This document shows positions 1 through 10,215 of a stretch of DNA of 64,000 nucleotides, one piece after another. The stretch lies in assembly GCA_029237695.1 (NCBI GenBank), contig CM055269.1, positions 33,899,175-33,963,174 of the forward strand, in the 5' to 3' direction. The notes beneath the pieces are model-generated. The model had not been told where the DNA came from and did not search any database. It saw only the letters and a list, made by a program, of their open reading frames with translations. Made by a program: the position numbers and the translations under genes. Source of the DNA: Conchocele bisecta (taxonomy: Eukaryota > Mollusca > Bivalvia > Lucinida > Thyasiridae). The first letter of the stretch is position 1, and each line of letters starts with the position of its first letter.

Positions 1-135
1 GAAAATGTTGTCAACTTTTGACGCCATTTACGGAAAATGTTGTTAATTTTGTAAACGTATTTCATAAAATTACGCAGATGCCCGAAGGTACAAAATCATA
101 TGGCCTGTCTCATATTTCGCCACGTGTGACATTTC
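1..135. repeat. Family Q palindrome, right half, ending at the ZnT6-like splice acceptor
   Basis: The window opens inside a Q element: gtcaacttttgacgcc, atttacggaaaatgttgt, then aggtacaaaatcatatggcc and a cctgtctcat end. The same order occurs at 47325-47460. Q therefore supplies intron sequence right up to the acceptor of the exon at 144. Confidence 0.6.
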
Positions 136-143
136 ATCCCCAG

Positions 144-260
144 ACGACTCCATCACACTTGCTGGGTCAGCTGGACAAGGTGCTACGAGAGGCATCCACG
201 CTGGACGGGGTGTTGGAGTTCCGCCACGAACATTTCTGGACACTCTCCTTCGGCTCACTG
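144..260 (+). CDS. SLC30A6: Zinc transporter ZnT6-like, penultimate coding exon (partial gene)
   Basis: This 39-codon exon encodes the start of the cytosolic C-terminal domain of a ZnT6-type cation diffusion facilitator. It reads TTPSHLLGQLDKVLREAS, then a segment ending EHFWTLSFGSL, which matches my memory of vertebrate SLC30A6. The upstream AG is in ccccag (138-143) and the donor is ctg|gtatgt at 260/261; both ends are phase 0. In this family ZnT6 pairs with ZnT5 in early secretory and trans-Golgi membranes, where the heterodimer supplies zinc to secreted enzymes such as alkaline phosphatases. ZnT6 itself is the regulatory subunit and lacks some zinc-site residues. The transmembrane exons lie upstream, outside the window. 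The open frame extends left of 144, but that part is repeat-derived intron (family Q), so I start the exon at the AG. Family identity is strong; the exact 5' splice site was not tested. Confidence 0.85.
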
Positions 261-280
261 GTATGTACTCCATAGCACAT

Positions 281-395
281 GGTGGTTGGTCAGGAGCACG
301 CGATAGGTAATTCAACGATAGGGTGTTCATCCTTACCGGAATGAAAACTTACATGGTTTGGCCCTCATTTACATTTTCTGCCTTTTGATACTTGA
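281..395 (+). repeat. Family P, degenerate copy
   Basis: Starts tggtggttggtcaggagcac and runs to tggtttggccctc. It is a diverged version of the P1 start at 411 and lies just inside the ZnT6-like intron. Confidence 0.55.
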
Positions 396-408
396 GGGCT
401 TCTATACC

Positions 409-700
409 TCAGTGGGTGGTTGGTCGGTGAACGCGACGGCGTAAATTAACGGTGGGGTTCCTCCTTATAGGAATCACGATTTGCCTGGTTTGGCCCTCAG
501 GTATGTTTTTATCTTTGACTCTTGTTACCTGGGAGTTGAATTTGGTTATTGCCCATTATAAAAGTACATGTAGTAAGATTATTACTGATCCTACTGCTTT
601 TGGGAGAAGGCCAAGTGATTCTGGTGTGGCGAAGACCTGGCATTGACCCCGGCCTTAAATGACTTAGCTGATGATAGGCCATTAAACCCCAACAAACAAA
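409..700 (+). repeat. Family P (SINE-like) copy 1
   Basis: gtgggtggttggtcggtgaa through gattctggtgtggcg, followed by a tail taggccattaaaccccaa and caaacaaacaaac. A near match is at 61062-61330. The tail resembles those of mollusc SINEs, but I could not see a clear tRNA-like promoter in it. Confidence 0.6.
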
Positions 701-708
701 CAAACCTA

Positions 709-786
709 CTATACCCCATTAAAAAGTAATAAGATTAGTGCTGAAACAGCACTAATCTTATTACTTTTTAATGGGGTATAGTACTG
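709..786. repeat. Perfect hairpin, 36-base arms
   Basis: Left arm tataccccattaaaaagtaa continues to agtgctg; the right arm is its exact complement around a gaaac-like centre. It interrupts family P sequence, so it is an insertion or a foldback. Confidence 0.85.
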
Positions 787-815
787 CTGATCATATTACT
801 TTTGGGGTTGTAGCT

Positions 816-1110
816 AAGTGACACCTGGCACCAGATCAGGGTATTCTAATTTCAGGGCTGGATATACATGTATATCTTTTTATGTAAATATTCAGTTCTG
901 ATTTTGGGAATTTCCCTCATTATGGACAGGTTAAATACGGGATGTCCAACCCGTTGGCCCGGCCTTAATGACCTAAGCTGTTGACAGGCCGTTAAACACC
1001 AATGATCAATGATCATTAATAGCTAGTTGCAGGAACATTGTTTATGCTGAATCTTTATTTCTGGTGCTGTAAGAGTACCTGACACCAGATCAGGAAACTG
1101 CATTTCAGAA
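816..1110 (+). repeat. Family P, 3' portion and related fragment
   Basis: accagatcagggtattctaa and aaatattcagttctgatttt match 61290-61370, then gacaggccgttaaacaccaa forms a second tail near 990. A further accagatcaggaaactgca fragment lies at 1086. Confidence 0.5.
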
Positions 1111-1459
1111 CTGAACATTTTTATTGCATTAAAGTGCTGATTGGACTGTGCTTCACCCACAGTCAATTTATGCTGAACATTGTTCTTCTCGGCCATATCC
1201 TGTTGGCATGTACGCAGTTCCATTATTTTGTAAACCCATTGGCGAAGTGAAGTTCCTGCATCTTGGTGAGCAGGTTAACCACATGTGGCAAAGCTGGAAT
1301 TATTGTGTTTACAATGTTTACAGCTAGCAAAGACCCAACCATTTTCATTCCATTACACACATGCCCAATGTCGGGTCAAATGGAATTGTAATTCAATTGA
1401 AGTTTGCAAAAAAATACCTTTACATATTGGGATATTATGTTCCCTATTCCTACAATTCT

Positions 1460-1676
1460 GGGGCCCGTTTGTAAATGAAAATTTAGGATAGTCTGGAAAT
1501 GTCAATTGATGGATTTACATTTATTGAGCATAGGCTGCATATGCAGCCTATGCTCAATAAATGTAAATGCAATACTTGTTTACAAGAAAACATTATTAAT
1601 GTGAAAGTTACAGACTACCATAATTTTGCACTTACAAATATTTTTGTCGTACAAGGTTTAATGAAACGGCCCCCAG
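1460..1676 (+). repeat. Family A palindrome, copy A1
   Basis: Core gcataggctgcatatgcagc with the short arm on the left and the long arm on the right (aagaaaacattattaatgtg). The left end is degraded (gggcccgtttgtaaatg); the right end is aaacggcccccagg. It lies in the ZnT6-like intron. Confidence 0.85.
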
Positions 1677-1917
1677 GTACCCATTAATAAGGGATTTACT
1701 TGAATATTGGTATACATGATAACCACCCATTCTGATTTTCTAATTGTGCACCATGTACTGTATAATTGATTCACTTGAATCGTCATTTACTTGTTCACCT
1801 TATTGTTTCAGAAGTATTCTGTTTGTTTCCATGGCCAAAATAGACCAATCAGATATTAAACAGGTTGTGTGGAATATCACAAGTAATTTCCCTTAGAACT
1901 ACTTCTGAACTACTTCT

Positions 1918-2216
1918 GTAGCCGATTTCACTAACATTGCAAAGTATATTTATCAAAGTGCGCTTTGAGGGAGAAATTTTCAATTTAAGGATAAATTTAT
2001 TAATTTTTATTATACTGAATTTATTACATTATCACAGCCATTTTGGCTGTGATAATGTAATAAATTCAGTATAATAATTCTGCATACTTTTAATTATCAA
2101 ATATTTTCAGTCGTTAGTTCTACATGAAATAATGCATTTCAGGAAAAATAAATGATTACTCCCTCAAAGTTTACTTAGCTAGATAAGTATGATTTGCAAT
2201 TTTGGTGAAATCAGCG
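1918..2216. repeat. Family G palindrome, copy G1
   Basis: gtagccgatttcac to gtgaaatcagcg with the centre ttatcacagccattttggct. The arms read agtatatttatcaaag and ctccctcaaagt. It lies in the ZnT6-like intron. Confidence 0.85.
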
Positions 2217-2364
2217 AGTGGAATTCGTTGAAATTGCTGGTTAAGCAACATGATGTCAAACCGACAAATTCCACCAATTATAATGCTATTGTTGTCCCAG
2301 ACCTTGTTCGGAAGGGAAGTTACACATGATTTTCCAAGTTTACAAGTGCGCTGTATGTTTACAG

Positions 2365-2811
2365 GCTGGTTCAGTGCAGGTGCGTGTTCGCAGAGACGCT
2401 GATGAGCAGCTCGTGTTGGCCCACGTCTACAGTCGACTATCCAACATCGTGTCTACACTTACCGTGCAGATATTTAAAGACGACTGGGCGCGGGGTTCCA
2501 CATACAACATCCTGGGGGGACAGGGTTTTCCCCAGGGCTCTGCCTTCTACTCCGGCGGGTCGCCAAACTCAACACGAGTTCCCTCCCCTACACAAGACCT
2601 CTCATACACATCACAATCATCATCATCATCGTACTTTAAACCAACACTAGTGCCACAGCAGTTTGGTGATCATAGTTTATCACAACACACAGGGGGGTAT
2701 ATAGATCACAAGGCGGCGGGATATCAGGCCCCAGGGCCGATGTATAGCACCCTAGGGCAGAGTTCACATGGGCACTCTCATGGAGGCGGAGCGCACGGGC
2801 ATTCTCATTGA
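2365..2811 (+). CDS. SLC30A6: Zinc transporter ZnT6-like, last coding exon and stop
   Basis: This 148-codon exon ends at TGA (2809-2811). The first 40 or so residues are conserved: AGSVQVRVRRDADEQLVLAH, then a VSTLTVQIFKDDW motif. They complete the ferredoxin-like C-terminal domain that cation diffusion facilitators use to dimerise. After the DDW motif comes a low-complexity tail rich in Ser, Gly, Pro and Gln that is not alignable by eye to vertebrate ZnT6. It ends in a His-Gly stretch (HGHSHGGGAHGHSH). A histidine-rich C-terminal tail is not something I know from vertebrate ZnT6, so it may be lineage-specific zinc binding; that is inference. The acceptor is tttacag|gct. A diverged copy of the final 26 codons follows at 2846-2923. 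No clear AATAAA lies within the next few hundred bases, so the 3' UTR end is unknown. Confidence 0.88.
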   Translation, partial: AGSVQVRVRRDADEQLVLAHVYSRLSNIVSTLTVQIFKDDWARGSTYNILGGQGFPQGSAFYSGGSPNSTRVPSPTQDLSYTSQSSSSSYFKPTLVPQQFGDHSLSQHTGGYIDHKAAGYQAPGPMYSTLGQSSHGHSHGGGAHGHSH

Positions 2812-2845
2812 TCTCGGACACAAATACTGTGGGGTTAGGATTTTA

Positions 2846-2923
2846 TGGCCGGTGTATAGCGCCGTGGGTCAATGTTCACATGTGCATTCTCATGGAGGTG
2901 ATGGGCATGGACATTCTCGTTGA
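2846..2923 (+). pseudogene. Tandem duplicate of the ZnT6-like C-terminal coding end
   Basis: These 78 bases align without gaps to 2734-2811, the last 26 codons including the stop. Both end in a TGA and carry the same His-Gly pattern (SHVHSHGGDGHGHS against SHGHSHGGGAHGHSH). The copy is 34 bases past the first stop, so it is out of frame with the gene and probably part of the 3' UTR. Several substitutions fall at third codon positions, so it may once have been the coding end, or splicing may reach it. Confidence 0.75.
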
Positions 2924-3059
2924 TAGCTGACTTAGACCCATGTAGACGTAGAAATTTATCAGGTGCCAAACTGAGCATTTAGTGGTCACATTCTTTCACT
3001 CCTAAATATATACATGTATACAGATGGCCTTTTCCAAGGTATTTTCGGACTATTCCATA

Positions 3060-3375
3060 AATGTGGCTGGAACTGGAGAAATGGGGCTTATGTAATTTGT
3101 GACCAGTTGTGGCTCTGTATCAAATAGCACACTCCTGCAGACTGCGATCTATATAGCTTATTAGATGCATAACAGGTGTTTCATTGATAGAATGGCAAAC
3201 AGTGCAGATCCTGGTCAGACTGTGCACAGGCTGATCTGGATATACACTGGTCACAAAAGCTCTGTTTCTCCATTCACTGCGACAAATTTGACTTTTGCTT
3301 TAGCAGTGAATAATAATGGCAAACGCTGCAGATCCTGATGAGACGGCTCGTTTCGAGCCGTCTCATCAGGATCTG
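3060..3375. repeat. Family N copy N1 with perfect internal hairpin
   Basis: ctggaactggagaaatgggg, a diverged dyad near 3215-3245, then a perfect hairpin at 3324-3383 built on gatcctgatgagacggctcg. N elements carry these dyads at the same place. Confidence 0.65.
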
Positions 3376-3574
3376 CAGTGTTTGCACATGTTGGATATAT
3401 GGTCTGTAGGGTTGAAGGGTCAACCAATGAGTATTGTATCAGGCATGTGTTCAATCTGGATTCAAAAACTATTTTGGCTGGAGTTTCTTGGTTGAACGAC
3501 GTCACATGACGTTACAGGACATATTATCGAGATGATACAACATGTCTTCATTCTTTTAAAAAAAAAGGGTAGTA

Positions 3575-4240
3575 TACAGTAAACACTCGTTTACTCAAAG
3601 TTCAAGGGACTGAGAGAAATACTTGAGTTAAAGGTACATGCCCACTCAGTAGGTTGTAATATAGGGAGACGGATAGTTTTGTATATGACATTTTCTGGCA
3701 ACATAACCATTCATTCACCATTACCCTACATATTGATTGGTATTATTCTCCATTTTATATGAGACTTAAATTTCCACACTTCAGGGGCGATAACCGTGCT
3801 TCCTTAAAATGTTAACGGACATTAATAGTTACTCTCTGTATTTATTTTTTGATGTGCAAGGATCATACTTTATAATCTGTCAAACATATTATTTTTTTCC
3901 AGTGATGTATTTAATAACCTTAAATAATTAAAAAAATACCTTGCCACATTTGCATATGAAAATAACCTGATACCAACGCGCGTCACTATCAGTAAAATAA
4001 ATATTATTGAATGATTATATCTGTATATCGGGCACTCGTAATTTTTAGAACTGGTGGAATAGTGACACAATTATACACTTATTTAATTCCTATAAAGAAC
4101 AGTTTGTGCCTAATGAGTGGGCATGTACCTTTTTAAAAGTTAACGTGAATTATTATATTGGATAACATGTACTTGGGACCAAGACTGAGTTATCTGTAGT
4201 TTGACTTAAGAGAGTTTGAGGTAACGAGTGTAGACTGTAC
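3575..4240. repeat. Family V element, interrupted by M1
   Basis: Ends tacagtaaacactcgtttac (3575) and ggtaacgagtgtagactgta (4220-4239) are imperfect inverted repeats flanked by TA, as in Tc1/mariner-like elements. M1 lies between them. Confidence 0.6.
3631..4134. repeat. Family M element, copy M1
   Basis: aggtacatgcccactcagta at the left and gtgggcatgtacct at the right are inverted ends. The inside includes caccattaccctacatattg and ataaccgtgcttccttaaaa, shared with M2 and M4. It sits inside V. Confidence 0.8.
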
Positions 4241-4280
4241 TTGTGTGTTTTGTAAGATTTTGAAACGTTACCTGATAAGT

Positions 4281-4406
4281 AGAATACCAGGCTAGTGCTC
4301 AATGATATCAAGTTTATCAGTCTCGGCTTACAAATTGTAGGAATTCCTCTGTGAGCCTGTGACTGCCTGGTAAACTTGATATCGTAAGACGCTAAGCTGG
4401 TATTCT
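4281..4406. repeat. Imperfect inverted repeat
   Basis: agaataccaggctagtgctc and gctaagctggtattct are inverted, with inner arms atgatatcaagttta and taaacttgatatcgt. A single copy in the window. Confidence 0.65.
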
Positions 4407-4484
4407 CTATTTTTGCTATTTTTTTCTGGTTTTCCCAAACTGTGACTGCTCATCATTTGTAAGTCGGACTACTTTGGTGAAGGA

Positions 4485-4600
4485 TTATAGATCTGTGATT
4501 GTAAAATGAGACAAACCATGTGATTTTGTACCTCGGAACATGTGCAATTTTTCATAAAAATATTTACAGAAAGTATTTATACCGGACGGTACAGGAACTT
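4485..4600. repeat. Family Q fragment
   Basis: catgtgattttgtacctcgg, then ttcataaaaatatttacag, as at 47190-47250. Only one half is present. Confidence 0.5.
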
Positions 4601-4692
4601 TGCTGAGTTATTGCCTGCAACTATGGGTAAATATGCTCCTGTCTCCCTTTCCAAATGAGGTCCACAATTTGCAACCCGTTTGACCAGAACCT

Positions 4693-4925
4693 GGGGCCCG
4701 TTTTACTAAACTTCGTACAGCTAAAATGTTCGTAAGTGCAAATTTACGATCGTCTGGAAATTTCAATTGATGGATTTACATTTATTGAGCATAGACTGCA
4801 TATGCTCAATAAATGTAAATCCAATAATTGTTTACAAGAAAACATTGTTAATGTGAAATTTACAGATTATAATTTTGCACTTACGAACATTTTAGTCATA
4901 CGAAGCTTAGTGAAACGGCCCCCTG
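4693..4925 (+). repeat. Family A palindrome, copy A2
   Basis: gggcccgttttactaaactt to agtgaaacggccccctgg. Short arm left, long arm right. The centre is reduced to agactgcatatgctc. Confidence 0.88.
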
Positions 4926-5110
4926 GACTTTGACTACGCCACTGAAGTGCTGATGTACAAATAAGTTTGAACAAGTAATGTGATATTTATTATTTTATGT
5001 TCAACCAAAATAAATGTATGGTCCTTCGTGGTAAAAAGTGTGTTATTAATTATTTGACCAGTATTGATCCCATAGCATGCTTGTGTGGCCCGCAGTGCAT
5101 GTTGCATTAC

Positions 5111-6616
5111 AGGTACATGCCCACTCAGTAGGCATAACAAATGGAGACAGATAGTTTTGTATACTAGTATTCTGTGGATATGACATTTATCTGGTAAACT
5201 AAACATTCATTCACCATTACCCCACGTATTGGTTGGCATTATTATACATTTTATATCAGACGTAAATTTTCACACTGATATCAGGGGCGATAACCATGTT
5301 TCCTTAAAATTTTAATGGACATTACTATTTATTTTCTGTATTTACTTTTTGATGTGTTGGGGGTATATAGGAGTCAGCTTGTCGGTCGGTCGGTCTGTCT
5401 GTCGGTCCGTTGGAAATTCCCTTCGGCTCTATATCTTCTACACCCATGCATGGATTATCAAATGGCTTGGCACAAATGTTTCTCATGATGAGAAGGTGTG
5501 TCGCGATAAATAACCACGCACCTACGTCCAAGGTCAAGGTCACAGTTGAAGGTCAAAGGTCAAACCTATCGAAATTCCCTTCCGCTCTATATGTTCTACA
5601 ACGATGCATGGATTATCAAATGGCTTGGCACAAATGTTTCTCACGATGAGAAGGTGTGTCACGATCAATAACCACGCACCTACGTCCAAGGTCAAGGTCA
5701 CAGTTGAAGGTCAAAGGTCAAACCTATTGAAATTCCCTTCCGCTCTATATCTTCTACACCGATGCATGGATTATCAAATTGCTTGGCACACATGTTTCTC
5801 ATGATGAGAAGGTGTGTTGCGATCAATAACCACGCACCTACGTCCAAGGTCAAGGTCACAGTTGAAGGTCAAAGGTCAAACCTATCGAAATTCCTTTCCG
5901 CTCTATATCTTCTACACCGATGCATGTATTATCAAATGGCTTGGCACATGAGAAGGTGCGTCGCGATCAATAACCACGCACCTACGTCCAAGGTCAAGGT
6001 CACAGTTGAAGGTCAAAGGTCAAACCTATTGAAATTCCCTTCTGCTCTATATCTTCTACACCGATGCATTGATTATCAAATGGTTTGGCACAAATGTTTC
6101 TCATGATGAGAAGGTGTGTCGCGATCAATAACCACGCACCTACGTCCAAGGTCAAGGTCACAGTTGAAGGTCAAAGGTCAAACCTATTGAAATTCCCTTC
6201 CGCTCTATATCTTCTACACCGATGCATGGATTATCACACTATGCCCAGGGTCAAGGTCACAGACTTTATGCGTTTGAAACCTTAATGCTCGGCTAAATGG
6301 CTTATAATCAAAAATGCCTCGTTTTCTTTGGCTGCCAGTGGGGGTATTCGTGTGCCGACAGGCCACATTTCTAGTTTTGTTCAGGTGATTCATTTAATTA
6401 ATAGTATAAATAATTTAAAAATATCATGCCTCATTTGCATATGAAAATAACCTGATATCACCGCGAGTCACTATCAGTAAAATAAATATTACAAAATGAT
6501 TATACCTGTATAGCGGACAAGTGTAATATTTTAGAACCGGTGGAATAGTGACACAATTATACACTTATTTAATTCCTTTAATGAACATTCTGTGCCTACT
6601 GTGTGGGGATGTACCT
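5111..6616. repeat. Family M element, copy M2, split by a minisatellite
   Basis: Left end aggtacatgcccactcagta and right end gtgtggggatgtaccttt. Between tttttgatgtg (5345) and gttcaggtgattc (6377) lies about 1 kb absent from M1, starting ttgggggtatataggagtc. Confidence 0.75.
5409..6240 (+). repeat. 158-bp tandem repeat, about five units
   Basis: The word atgca in gatgcatggattatc recurs at 5446, 5604, 5762, 5920, 6064 and 6222, giving spacings of 158, 158, 158, 144 and 158. The short unit has lost 14 bases. Each unit holds ccaaggtcaaggtcacagtt and aggtcaaaggtcaaacc. The open frames running through it are a by-product of the repeat, not a protein I recognise. Confidence 0.93.
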
Positions 6617-6619
6617 TTA

Positions 6620-6710
6620 ACAGAAGACCTGCAGCAAACATTGTAGGCACTGACCAGTCTACACAGGCTGATCTGGGGCTAGTCTTGTCAGAAACTCCTT
6701 CAGTGCATGT
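6620..6710. repeat. Family N fragment N2
   Basis: cactgaccagtctacacagg, then ctgatctggggctag: the internal dyad of family N. No ends are recognisable. Confidence 0.5.
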
Positions 6711-6719
6711 TAGTCATCA

Positions 6720-7035
6720 CTGTGGGTATAGTATGTCACGGGCACGTGCTATTTGAATGGGGTGCACTGAATCGGGTAAGAAAAATCTTCCACTTCAGAC
6801 AATACTTTATTTAATACATGTATCTCGGTAACTACTGAACCCATTTTGACACGATAAAACACAGGTACCCTGGTAAATGTATTTATGAGTTATTTCGAGA
6901 AAGAATTTGCTGGAAATAAGGAAAGATGTGGTGCACTAGGGTTTAAAATTCGGGTTTTCGGAACGGACTGGTGAATGTGCAGTATTATTGCATGTCGGCA
7001 CTACTCTATCTGGGCCTGTGAGCTATAAGCTGATT
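6720..7035. other. No feature seen
   Basis: Between N2 and the 7 kb array I see no gene, RNA gene or repeat that matches another part of the window. Confidence 0.4.
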
Positions 7036-7945
7036 TTTAGCTCGACTATTCGAAGAATAGTTATTAGCTCGACTATTCAAAGAATAGTTATAACTTGTGT
7101 AGTCGCCCCGGCGTCGGCGTCACTGTCACGCCTTGGTTAAGGTTTTTAGTCAAGCTTGTATATGGAATACTCCTGGCCCTACACCCACCATACTTGGACA
7201 ACTTCATCTCCTAGTGATGTACATCAACAACCCCTGACCTATATTTGACCTTGACCTACATTTAACCTTGAATTACTTAGTTAATTCCCCTTGGTTAAGG
7301 TTTTTAGTCAACCTTGGTTAAGGTTTTTAGTCAAGCTTGTACATGGAATACTATTGTGCATACAGACACCATACTTGGACAACCTTTTCTCATACGGATG
7401 TACATCAATAACCCCTGATCTATATTTGACTTTGACCTACATTTCCTCAATACTTGTTCTATATGGACCTGGACTTATCTCTGAATACTAGTTAATTCCT
7501 TGGATTACGGTTTTTAGTCAACCTTGGTTAAGATTTTTAGTCAAGCTTGTACATGGAATACTATTGTGCATAGAGACACCATACTTGGACAACCTTTTCT
7601 GATAGGGATGTACATCAATAACCCCTGATCTATATTTGACCTTGACCTACATTTAACCTTGAATTACTTACTTAATTCCCCTTGGTTAAGGTTTTTAGTC
7701 AAGCTTGTATATGGAATACTCCTGGGCCTACAGCAACCATACTTGGAAAACTTCATCTCCTAGTGATGTACATCAATAACCCCTGACCTATATCTGACAT
7801 TGACCTACATTTAACCTTTAATTACTTAGTTAATTTCCCTTGGTTACGGTTTTAAGTCAACCTTGGTTAAAGTTTTTATGCAGGCCACGGCCACCTTCTT
7901 TGTCAAGCTATGTGTACATCGACAACCCTCGTAGTCGAGCTATGC
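7036..7945 (+). repeat. Tandem array of 160-210 bp units
   Basis: Opens with two copies of tagctcgactattc and agaatagtta, then repeats ggtttttagtcaagcttgta at 7141, 7322, 7532 and 7691, each followed by accatacttggacaac and tttgaccttgacctacattt. It closes at gtagtcgagctatgctgttc. Units vary in length through internal losses. Confidence 0.85.
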
Positions 7946-8505
7946 TGTTCTCCTACAGCTCTTGTTTACCGATGTCCGTACCCAATGAAAATGAAAGTGT
8001 GAAAGTAAATACAAAATATACAAACCTCGTGCTGTTACTGCGCTGAGACCCGTGCACCTTTTGAACCAATCTTGCATTCAACTCCCTGCAATTGTACCGA
8101 CAGACAAACGGCGACAACTACTGGGGTCTGATGAAACAATGTTTAGGGATGGTCTCCCTTAGTTTGCACGTGCACACTTTTACCCGCCAATTCAAGTAAT
8201 GGTATTACAACTGATATAACTACCTCACCACCACCCCCACCCCCGCAATAACATCCATATATATTAAATAAAATTTATTTTGACATGAAGTATGAACACC
8301 GATTAAACGTGACTTAGCTTATAGACCTCCTTATACACGATGTTGAATGATTTAATGTTGTGTAGCACAAAACTGGTCATTCCGAATAATTCGTCAAAAT
8401 GACAGCGCATTCAGCTGAAATGTATCCAATAATTACATATGGAATCCTTAATGTGATATAAAATTTAAGTATACATAAAAACGAGCAAAATATAAACTCC
8501 TTAAT
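7946..8505. other. No feature seen
   Basis: AT-rich sequence with a short C-rich patch (accacccccacccccgc, 8230). No open frame of note and no match to the named repeat families. Confidence 0.4.
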
Positions 8506-8639
8506 TTTATGAAATTCGGCAGAAGCCCTGTGAACGCTGCACAGACAGGGTATGCAGTGGTTGTTGCGAACAGAAACTTATATACACGAGTAGATTTCAA
8601 GAGCTACGGTTCACAGCTAATGCAATGGCAGATTGTTGA

Positions 8640-9115
8640 AGCCGACACACGGGGAATTGTGTCAAAAGATGAGCCAAATCCCAAAAAGATGGGCCACAAT
8701 CATTGATTTGTCCTATATAACCCAACCATTTACTACACCTGCCGATTTACATTCTGCTCTGGATGTTCACTAATTAAAATACAGTTTGATAACATGTTCC
8801 TTTTAAATTACAAAATAAACCTATATGCTTGAACAATATGTAAATGGAACATTAGCATGTTTGTGACGTAGATTAGTACATCAATAGTTTCTGCAAGCAA
8901 AGAGGATTGATGCCATAAAATATCTGGATGATTTTCTTTACCGTTACACTTTTGAGTATCGGGCATGACTATCTGATGATTTAGTGCAAAAGCGTAGACA
9001 AATAAGGAGCTGCAAAATGGCTCAAAGGAACATGGTTCTTCCGAAGCGAGCTTCTCTTCAACAAGACTGAGGAGAAACACGATGTTCCGACGGTTGAACC
9101 GATGCAGGGGCGGAT
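8640..9115 (+). repeat. Family F repeat, copy F1
   Basis: From cacggggaattgtgtcaaaa to gatgttccgacggttgaacc. A collinear copy starts at 9449. Includes tcactaattaaaatac, gtagattagtacatcaatag and gatgatttagtgcaaaagcg. Confidence 0.85.
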
Positions 9116-9166
9116 CCAGCATTTGGTGAACGGGGGAGGGGGGTGTTGTCTGGCTGCGAAGGTAAC

Positions 9167-9245
9167 TCTTGCAATCTACTCCCGTACCGTCCGTAGCTAG
9201 CTACGGACGGTACGGGAGTATTTGCAAGTTACCGTTCGCAACTAG
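9167..9245. repeat. Short palindrome centred on gtagctagctac
   Basis: gcgaaggtaactcttgcaat and gcaagttaccgttcgc are the outer arms; ctcccgtaccgtccgtagct with its complement form the inside. A fragment, ctcccgtaccgtcccgc, recurs at 21110. Confidence 0.8.
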
Positions 9246-9349
9246 GGGGGTTGTCCTATTTTCGAGCTCTTTAAAATGCACTTTCCTGTGCTTTACGGCA
9301 TTTCAATCACTGGTGGTAAACTGTGATCGATGTAAACTCCGTGGCTTAA

Positions 9350-9350
<1 letters not shown>

Positions 9351-9386
<36 letters not shown>

Positions 9387-9410
9387 CGGGGAGGGGGGGG
9401 GGGGGGGGGT
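9351..9410 (+). repeat. Poly-G tract
   Basis: 36 G in a row (9351-9386), then G runs broken by single C and A. Exact length is unreliable in most read types. It lies between F1 and F2. Confidence 0.9.
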
Positions 9411-9439
9411 TGCAAGCCGGAGCCCCACCCCACCCACCC

Positions 9440-10215
9440 CACACGGGGAATTGTCAAAAAATGAGGCACATCCCAAAAAGATGGGCCACAATCATTGATT
9501 TTTCGTGTATAACCCAACAATTTACTACACCTGCCGATTTATATTATGCCCTGGATATTCACTAATTAAAATATAGTTTGATAACATGTTCCTATTAAAT
9601 TACAAATAAACCTATATGCTTGAACAATATGTAAATGGAACAGTAACATGTTTGTGACGTAGATTAGTACATCAATAGTTTCTGCAAGCAAAGAGTGTCT
9701 ATGACACATAAAATATCTGGATTATTTTCTTTACCGTACCACTTTTCAGTATCGCGCATGAATATCTGATGATTTAGTGCAAAAGCGTAGACAAATAAAG
9801 AGCTGCAAAATGGCTGGAAGGAACATGGCTCTTCTGTAGCCTATTTCACCAACATTGCAAAGTATACTTTTCTAGCAAAGTATTACTTTGAAGGAGTAAT
9901 CTTTTATTTCCCCGAAATGCATTGTCATATAGAACGAACGACTGCATATATGTGATGATTAAAAGTATGCGGAATTATTATACTGAATTTATTACATTAT
10001 CACAGCCAAAATGGCTGTGATAATGTAATAAATTCAGATTCAGTATAATAAAAATATTAAATTTATCTTAAAATTGAATGTTTTCCCTCAAAGTATACTT
10101 TGCTAGATAAGTATACTTTGCAATATTGGTGAAATAGGCTACTGGTCGGAAATACGAGCTTCTCTTCAACAAGACTGAGGAGAAACACGATGTTCCGACG
10201 GTTGAACCGATGCCG
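9440..10215 (+). repeat. Family F repeat, copy F2, split by G2
   Basis: From cacggggaattgtcaaaaaa to gacggttgaaccgatgccg, parallel to F1. Family G palindrome G2 is inserted at 9836. A G tract separates F1 from F2, so the two form a direct repeat about 0.8 kb apart. Confidence 0.85.
9836..10142. repeat. Family G palindrome, copy G2, inside F2
   Basis: gtagcctatttcaccaacat at the left, ttggtgaaataggctac at the right, centre cacagccaaaatggctgtga. F1 has no such insertion at the matching place. Confidence 0.9.

Larger units (their letters stand above)
261..2364 (+). other. Intron between the last two ZnT6-like coding exons
   Basis: GT-AG intron of 2104 bp with donor gtatgt at 261 and acceptor tgtatgtttacag ending at 2364. 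Joining phase 0 to phase 0 gives the continuous reading FGSL-AGSVQVRV expected for ZnT6. The intron is mostly repeats: two P copies, a perfect hairpin at 713, a further P part, palindrome A1 and palindrome G1. Little of it is unassigned. Confidence 0.85.

Noticed and set aside
5410..6285. Repeated protein frames (MHGLSN...LAQMFLMMRRC type)
   Set aside because: Each matches one unit of the 158-bp minisatellite, with stops at unit ends and no further domain.
9169..9520. Glycine- or proline-rich open frames
   Set aside because: They simply read through the poly-G tract.
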